Positions 8,055 through 11,162 of a DNA stretch of 11,162 bases are shown in pieces. Origin of the DNA: JBBILG01 sp037445085 (lineage in GTDB: Bacteria; Pseudomonadota; Gammaproteobacteria; Burkholderiales; Methylophilaceae). The translations under genes and the position numbers were made by a program. Every line of letters begins with the position of its first letter. Position 1 is the stretch's first letter. The notes beneath the pieces were generated by a model. It saw nothing but the letters and a program-made list of their open reading frames with translations. It searched no databases and had not been told where the DNA came from. Location of the stretch: the NCBI GenBank assembly GCA_037445085.1, contig JBBILG010000063.1, positions 1 to 11,162 of the forward strand. The letters run 5' to 3'.

Positions 8055-8990
8055 CTACCAGTGGAAATACGGCAGCACCCAGTCCGGCATGGCGCCGTCG
8101 TCGCCCACAATGTCGCGGAGGATGCGCAAGCGTTCGGACGGGCGCTGCGTGACGGTAAACGCATCGGCATGCACGCCGCCCAGGATAAGCAACGTGTCGA
8201 TGCCGGCCGCGTGGCCGCCGCCGATATCGTGATGCAGGGAATCGCCGACGGCGAGCGCGCGGCCGCCGCCGGCACGCAGCAGGCTGTGCGCGTAAATGTC
8301 GGGATAGGGCTTGCCCACGTAGATCACGCGGCCGCCCGCGACTTCATAGCGCCAGGCGAGGGCCCCCGCCCCCGCCTGCAGCCCCTGCGGGGTGAGGCGG
8401 GTGAGATCGGGGTTGGCGCACAGCATGGGCAGGGCGCGCTGCGCGCCCGCATCGAGCGCCTGCCGGTAGTATTCCTGCGACCTCGCATCATCCACGCCGG
8501 TGAGCAGGATGAAATCGGCCTCCCCGACGTCTTCGACCAGCTGCAGCGGCAGCCCCGCGGCGAAGTCTGCGCCGGCATCGCTCTGCAACAGCAGGCAGCG
8601 CCGGCCCGGCAATGCGCCGGCAACGCCGCCGCCGGTCTTGAGCATGTGCCAGGCTACCTCCCCGGAAGTCACCAGATCCGTATAGCAATCGCCATCGATA
8701 CCCAAGGCGCGCAGGCGCGCGATATTGTCGGCGGCACGCCGGCCGGAGTTGCTGCAGATCACCACCCGCCTGCCCGCCGCCATCAGTTGCCGCAGGCACT
8801 CCGCCGCGCCCGGGTAGGGCGCTTGCCCGTCATGCAACACGCCCCACTGGTCGACGAGATAGGTGTCGTAATGCTCATGAATCTGCGCCATCCCCTGTCC
8901 GAACTGCGTCCCCGCGGCGCGCGTCGGACCGCGGTCGGTTCCTGAGGCGCTGCGCACGGCGCTCTCGCGGTTGTTTTCGGTATAGGTCAT
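8055..8990 (-). CDS. HAD-superfamily class IIA hydrolase (TIGR01459-like)
   Basis: Cytosolic HAD-fold protein with a class IIA cap, related to NagD-type phosphatases; the substrate is unknown. It has 311 residues. Motif I is DQWGVLHDG at 47-55, with D47 as nucleophile and Trp at the +2 position where most HAD phosphatases have Asp. Motif II is CSNSGRR (S80), motif III is GKPYPDIY (K227) and motif IV is VGDSLHHDIGGGHAAGIDTL (D250, D255). The DxWGVLHDG signature points to the TIGR01459 family. The ATG at 8990 has AAAGGA 10 nt upstream. The first 33 residues are low in structure, and M34 (8891), giving MAQIHEHYDTYLVDQWG, may be the true start, closer to usual family length. It stands alone on the minus strand, convergent with the Rap1a-like gene and divergent from the LysR gene. 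Confidence 0.88.
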   Translation of the reverse strand: MTYTENNRESAVRSASGTDRGPTRAAGTQFGQGMAQIHEHYDTYLVDQWGVLHDGQAPYPGAAECLRQLMAAGRRVVICSNSGRRAADNIARLRALGIDGDCYTDLVTSGEVAWHMLKTGGGVAGALPGRRCLLLQSDAGADFAAGLPLQLVEDVGEADFILLTGVDDARSQEYYRQALDAGAQRALPMLCANPDLTRLTPQGLQAGAGALAWRYEVAGGRVIYVGKPYPDIYAHSLLRAGGGRALAVGDSLHHDIGGGHAAGIDTLLILGGVHADAFTVTQRPSERLRILRDIVGDDGAMPDWVLPYFHW

Positions 8991-9203
8991 GATGCCAGCG
9001 TCCTTTCATGTCGTGGCAGCGCCATGTACGCCGTGTGGTGGAGCAGGTTGCGCCCGGATGCGGAGGCCCGCCCGGCGGCGCGCGCCCTGCCCACATTTCT
9101 GGCAGGGATGTCCAAAGTATGCCCTTGAAAACGATGCCAGTGAAGATGGCCGCGATACCGGAGTCTGCCAGTCGGAAATCGCTGTGCGTCGAGGTTCGTG
9201 CAA
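8991..9203. other. Intergenic region without a recognised gene
   Basis: GC-rich stretch between the HAD gene and the AT-rich LysR promoter. Open frames exist on both strands (for example 9006-9203 minus) but lack ATG starts with ribosome binding sites and show no recognisable family. The only clear structure is the 7-bp inverted repeat at 9085-9107. Confidence 0.5.
9085..9107. repeat. Perfect 7-bp inverted repeat, CCCTGCC/GGCAGGG
   Basis: CCCTGCC (9085-9091) and GGCAGGG (9101-9107) with a 9-nt AT-rich loop, between divergently transcribed HAD and LysR genes. It could be an operator or an RNA hairpin in the HAD leader. There is no T tract on either side, so an intrinsic terminator is unlikely. 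Confidence 0.45.
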
Positions 9204-9232
9204 TTGATTTATGAAAACTAATGTTTTATATT
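9204..9232 (+). promoter_or_regulatory. Candidate promoter of the LysR regulator gene
   Basis: TTGATT (9204-9209, 4/6 match) is followed after 17 nt by TATATT (9227-9232, 5/6 match), in a sharply AT-rich patch of an otherwise GC-rich window. Transcription would start near 9239, giving a leader of about 24 nt. A second possible -10, TATACT at 9242-9247, has no matching -35. Confidence 0.5.
9214..9227. repeat. Inverted repeat AAAAC-TAAT-GTTTT inside the LysR promoter
   Basis: A perfect 5-bp repeat with a 4-nt spacer sits between the proposed -35 and -10. A protein bound here would block or reshape the promoter, so it could be the autoregulatory operator of the LysR protein. LysR sites are usually T-N11-A palindromes, and this short repeat matches that only loosely. 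Confidence 0.35.
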
Positions 9233-9262
9233 ATGCTTATATATACTGTTCTATGAACTGCC

Positions 9263-10153
9263 ATGCACGCCACCCTGCGCCAGTTGCAGATTTTCGAGGC
9301 CGTCATCCGCCATGGCGGCGTCACGGCGGCTTCACGCAAGCTGCATTGCACCCAGCCCAGCGTTTCCATCCAGCTCAAGCAGCTGACGGAGCAAATCGGA
9401 CTGCCGCTGTTCGAGAACAGCGGGCGCGAACAGCGCCTGACCGATGCCGGCGAGGCGCTGTACCGCGCCTGCCAGTTGATGTCGCAGGCTTGGAGCGACT
9501 TCGAGGCACACATCAACGACCTCAAGGGCTTGAAGCGCGGCCGCTTGCGGCTGGCGGTGGTGAGCACCGCAAAATATTTCATCCCGCGCCTGATCGGGCC
9601 GTTCTGCCGCGCCCATCCGGGTATCGAAGTGACCATCGAGGTGGGCAACCGCGAAAGCGTCCTCAAGCGCCTGCGCGACGGGCTGGACGACCTGACCTTC
9701 ATGGCACGTCCCCCTGAAGACATGACGCTCGACGTCAAGCCGTTCCTGGACAATCCGCTGGTGCTGATCGCGCCTGCCAGCCATCCCTGCGCGCCATTCG
9801 GCCGCATCACGCTGGAAGACGTGGCGAAGGAAACGCTGCTGCTGCGAGAACCCGGCTCCGGCACCCGCATCGCCATCGACGAGTTTCTCGCCGCGCATGC
9901 GCTCAAACCCAGTGTGCGCATGGAAATCGGCAGCAACGAGGCAATCAAGCAGGCAGTCGCCGGCGGGCTGGGTCTTTCCATCATCTCCCGCCACGCCCTG
10001 CGCGACACCAAGGGAATCGTGGAGCTCGCCTGCGAGGGCTTCCCCATCCCCTCCACGTGGTACATCGTCACCCTCGCCGACCGGCCGCTGTCGCTGATCG
10101 GCCAGCGATTCGTGGACTATCTGCTCCAGGAAGGCCTGCGCGACCTGAATTGA
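9263..10153 (+). CDS. LysR-family transcriptional regulator, CbbR-like
   Basis: DNA-binding regulator of 296 residues. The winged helix-turn-helix spans about 3-62: LRQLQIFEAVIRHGGVTAAS (5-24) followed by LHCTQPSVSIQLKQLTEQIG. A linker helix lies at about 65-92. The effector-binding domain spans about 95-292, with VGNRESVLKRLRDGLDDLTFM (127-147), FLDNPLVLIAP, REPGSGTR (195-202) and GSNEAIKQAVAGGLGLSIISR (223-243). These last blocks are typical of CbbR, which controls Calvin-cycle operons in response to metabolites. No cbb gene is in the window, so the symbol is left open. The start is fixed by an in-frame stop at 9254-9256; no Shine-Dalgarno sequence is visible in the short leader. AT-rich patches flank the gene on both sides. 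Confident as LysR, moderately confident as CbbR type. Confidence 0.93.
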   Translation: MHATLRQLQIFEAVIRHGGVTAASRKLHCTQPSVSIQLKQLTEQIGLPLFENSGREQRLTDAGEALYRACQLMSQAWSDFEAHINDLKGLKRGRLRLAVVSTAKYFIPRLIGPFCRAHPGIEVTIEVGNRESVLKRLRDGLDDLTFMARPPEDMTLDVKPFLDNPLVLIAPASHPCAPFGRITLEDVAKETLLLREPGSGTRIAIDEFLAAHALKPSVRMEIGSNEAIKQAVAGGLGLSIISRHALRDTKGIVELACEGFPIPSTWYIVTLADRPLSLIGQRFVDYLLQEGLRDLN

Positions 10154-10164
10154 GCCTCACATAT

Positions 10165-10202
10165 AAATTAATATTTATGAATTATATTTGAAATATTAAT
10201 TT
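10165..10202. repeat. Perfect 12-bp AT-rich inverted repeat downstream of the LysR gene
   Basis: AAATTAATATTT (10165-10176) and AAATATTAATTT (10191-10202) are exact reverse complements with a 14-nt spacer. Each arm contains the palindrome ATTAAT, spaced 28 bp apart. It begins 11 nt after the LysR stop and precedes a small gene. The size and symmetry fit a dimer- or tetramer-binding operator. An RNA hairpin of A-U pairs alone would be weak, and no T tract follows. Confidence 0.6.
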
Positions 10203-10242
10203 GTATTAACGCCTTCATCTCGTCATCATGAACGCTATTACG

Positions 10243-10268
10243 CCGATGCACACCCACCGTGGCATCGG
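10243..10268 (+). promoter_or_regulatory. Leader hairpin upstream of the 59-codon gene
   Basis: CCGATGC (10243-10249) pairs with GCATCGG (10262-10268). Past one bulged A, CAC (10251-10253) pairs with GTG (10259-10261), leaving a CCACC loop. The roughly 10-bp stem ends 22 nt before the Shine-Dalgarno sequence of the following gene. It could be a regulatory or stabilising RNA element; its role is not known. Confidence 0.4.
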
Positions 10269-10290
10269 GTGACCGTAAACTTTGACGATA

Positions 10291-10296
10291 GAGGAG
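10291..10296 (+). promoter_or_regulatory. Strong ribosome binding site of the 59-codon gene
   Basis: GAGGAG, 7 nt before the ATG at 10304. It is one of the best matches in the window and the main reason to accept the small gene as real. Confidence 0.75.
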
Positions 10297-10303
10297 CACG
10301 ACC

Positions 10304-10483
10304 ATGGAAGCGACCACCTACAGCCCCAGCCTGTTCGGCCTTGGCTATTCCGCCCAGCGTTATGCCAACGAGCGCGCCATCATGGCCAACCGGCGACCTC
10401 AAGGCCCGCAGATGGAAGCCTGGCGGCAAAGCCTGAAGGCGCAGGCCGGCCATTCCGGCACAGTGACTCCCGGCGGCAACTGA
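10304..10483 (+). CDS. Small protein of unknown function (59 residues)
   Basis: I do not recognise this protein. It opens MEATTYSPSLFGLGYSAQRY, continues through a basic, helix-prone stretch (NERAIMANRR, then QMEAWRQSLKAQAG) and ends in a Gly/Thr/Pro tail (TVTPGGN). It has no signal peptide, transmembrane segment or cysteine, so a cytosolic location is likely. The case for a real gene is an ATG with GAGGAG 7 nt upstream, a 150-nt leader with a 12-bp inverted repeat and a hairpin, and a strong hairpin 21 nt after the stop codon. It lies directly downstream of the CbbR-like gene on the same strand and could be its target. Below the usual length cut-off for gene finders, it is easily missed. Confidence 0.7.
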   Translation: MEATTYSPSLFGLGYSAQRYANERAIMANRRPQGPQMEAWRQSLKAQAGHSGTVTPGGN

Positions 10484-10504
10484 GCTTGCGCGTCCGCACG
10501 GGCC

Positions 10505-10535
10505 GTGCCCGCCCGTTACGTTTTTGGGCGGGCAC
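10505..10535. terminator. Strong 10-bp hairpin between convergent genes
   Basis: GTGCCCGCCC (10505-10514) and GGGCGGGCAC (10526-10535) are perfect reverse complements, with the loop GTTACGTTTTT. It lies between the 59-codon gene (plus) and the PDZ gene (minus), where a shared terminator is expected. The T run is in the loop and no T tract follows the stem on the plus strand, so it is not a textbook intrinsic terminator. Confidence 0.55.
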
Positions 10536-10555
10536 CCATGAGCGGGCGGTCGCGT

Positions 10556-11122
10556 TCAGCGCGCGGAGTTGAGGATCAGTGACCGCTGCATACGCTGGCC
10601 GTCGCGCAGGATAACGGCATCCGCCGACTGCCCGGCCAGCCGGCCGGTCACCTCGACGAGCTGCGCCGGTTCCTGCAGCACGGTATCCCCCAACTGCAGC
10701 AGGATATCCCCGCTCTCCATTCCCGCCAATGCCGCCGGGGAGTGGCGGATTACCGCCATTACCCTGAGGCCGCCTCCTCCGCCTGCCGGTTCTTCTGCAC
10801 GTGCAGGCCAGAGTATCTGGGGCGGCAGTTTGGTCCAGTACGCGGCAAAATAATCGTAGAAGGCGGGGTCAGCACCGTCGGGCAGACTGTCGGCATCGCG
10901 AAGGCGGCCCATGCCGCGGGTATAGACGATGACCACGTCGGCCCGCACATTCCTGCCGTGGGCGAGGAGCTGCTCGGGTGGCACGCTGCCGGCCCGGAAG
11001 GAAGAATAGCCGAGCAGGTCGTAGCCTTCCTCCACGCCTGTTCCGGCAGACACAGACACCACCACCGACCCGCGCAGCAGCTGCGTAAATGCGGGAAGCC
11101 GTGTCTGGCAAGCAAATGCCAA
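10556..11122 (-). CDS. PDZ-domain protein, 5' end uncertain
   Basis: 188 residues are read from a TTG at 11122. The N-terminal half resembles a domain of bacterial PDZ proteins, with EEGYDLLGYSSFRAG (31-45), VRADVVIVYTRG (59-70) and FYDYFAAYWTKLP (88-100). A Gly-rich linker lies at about 112-118. One PDZ domain spans about 119-185, with VMAVIRHSPAALAGMESGDIL (121-141). There is no protease domain. The family normally has a signal peptide or lipobox, and none is seen. The frame is open to the right edge, but the upstream residues are not hydrophobic, and the TTG lies inside a terminator-like hairpin with no ribosome binding site. The gene may therefore start beyond the window, use an internal start, or be a 5'-truncated remnant. 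Likely an envelope or periplasmic protein; function unknown. Confidence 0.65.
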   Translation of the reverse strand: MAFACQTRLPAFTQLLRGSVVVSVSAGTGVEEGYDLLGYSSFRAGSVPPEQLLAHGRNVRADVVIVYTRGMGRLRDADSLPDGADPAFYDYFAAYWTKLPPQILWPARAEEPAGGGGGLRVMAVIRHSPAALAGMESGDILLQLGDTVLQEPAQLVEVTGRLAGQSADAVILRDGQRMQRSLILNSAR

Positions 11123-11142
11123 GGCCCCTTGCGGGGCCTTGG
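11119..11142. terminator. Perfect 10-bp hairpin at the right end
   Basis: CCAAGGCCCC (11119-11128) and GGGGCCTTGG (11133-11142) are exact reverse complements with the 4-nt loop TTGC. The AAGGCCCC/GGGGCCTT core is a common terminator stem in GC-rich bacteria. No T tract follows on the plus strand, and CATTTGCTTG follows on the minus strand. It overlaps the only start codon seen for the PDZ frame. Confidence 0.5.
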
Positions 11143-11162
11143 TGGGGGTGGGGTGTCTGGCG

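Noticed and set aside
9006..9203. Small minus-strand frame with a CxxCG motif upstream of the HAD gene
   Set aside because: It would start with TTG without a ribosome binding site, has no second metal-binding pair, and overlaps another open frame on the plus strand.
9211..9717. Open frame beginning in the LysR promoter
   Set aside because: It overlaps the LysR gene in another frame and turns into arginine-rich frame-shadow sequence; the AT-rich start is promoter DNA.

Overview
The window is GC-rich and fully packed. It reads as chromosome from a betaproteobacterium, possibly a chemolithoautotroph of the Nitrosomonadales or Thiobacillus kind. That placement rests on two things: the gene order rpoE-rseA-rseB-rseC-mucD-lepA with nadB divergent from rpoE, and a LysR regulator closest in character to CbbR. 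It is inference, because no rRNA or marker gene is present.

Left part (1-5882, all minus strand): the envelope-stress operon. It runs rpoE (sigma-E), rseA (membrane anti-sigma), rseB (periplasmic regulator of RseA), rseC (membrane Cys protein) and mucD (periplasmic Do/HtrA protease), followed by lepA (EF4), which is cut by the left edge. The first four genes are coupled: a 1-nt overlap, a 5-nt gap and a 4-nt ATGA overlap. mucD follows after 157 nt with its own strong ribosome binding site. A strong hairpin lies between mucD and lepA, only 10 nt from the lepA start codon.

Middle (5883-8990): a 113-bp divergent promoter region separates rpoE from nadB (L-aspartate oxidase, plus strand). A 124-residue exported Rap1a/Tai-like protein overlaps the nadB stop by 4 nt. 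A minus-strand HAD hydrolase of the DxWGVLHDG type converges on it.

Right part (8991-11162): a 272-bp intergenic region ends in an AT-rich promoter for a CbbR-like LysR regulator. Downstream of the regulator is a second AT-rich patch with a perfect 12-bp inverted repeat. It is followed by a leader hairpin and a 59-codon gene with a strong Shine-Dalgarno sequence. A strong hairpin separates this gene from a convergent PDZ-domain gene whose 5' end is uncertain.

I found no CRISPR array, tRNA, rRNA, insertion sequence or phage gene. Most of the window is conserved core genome, and I do not see a clear new multi-gene system. The least explained parts are the regulator/AT-rich operator/small-ORF cassette (about 9200-10535), the Rap1a-like protein translationally coupled to nadB, and the PDZ gene that starts inside a terminator-like hairpin.
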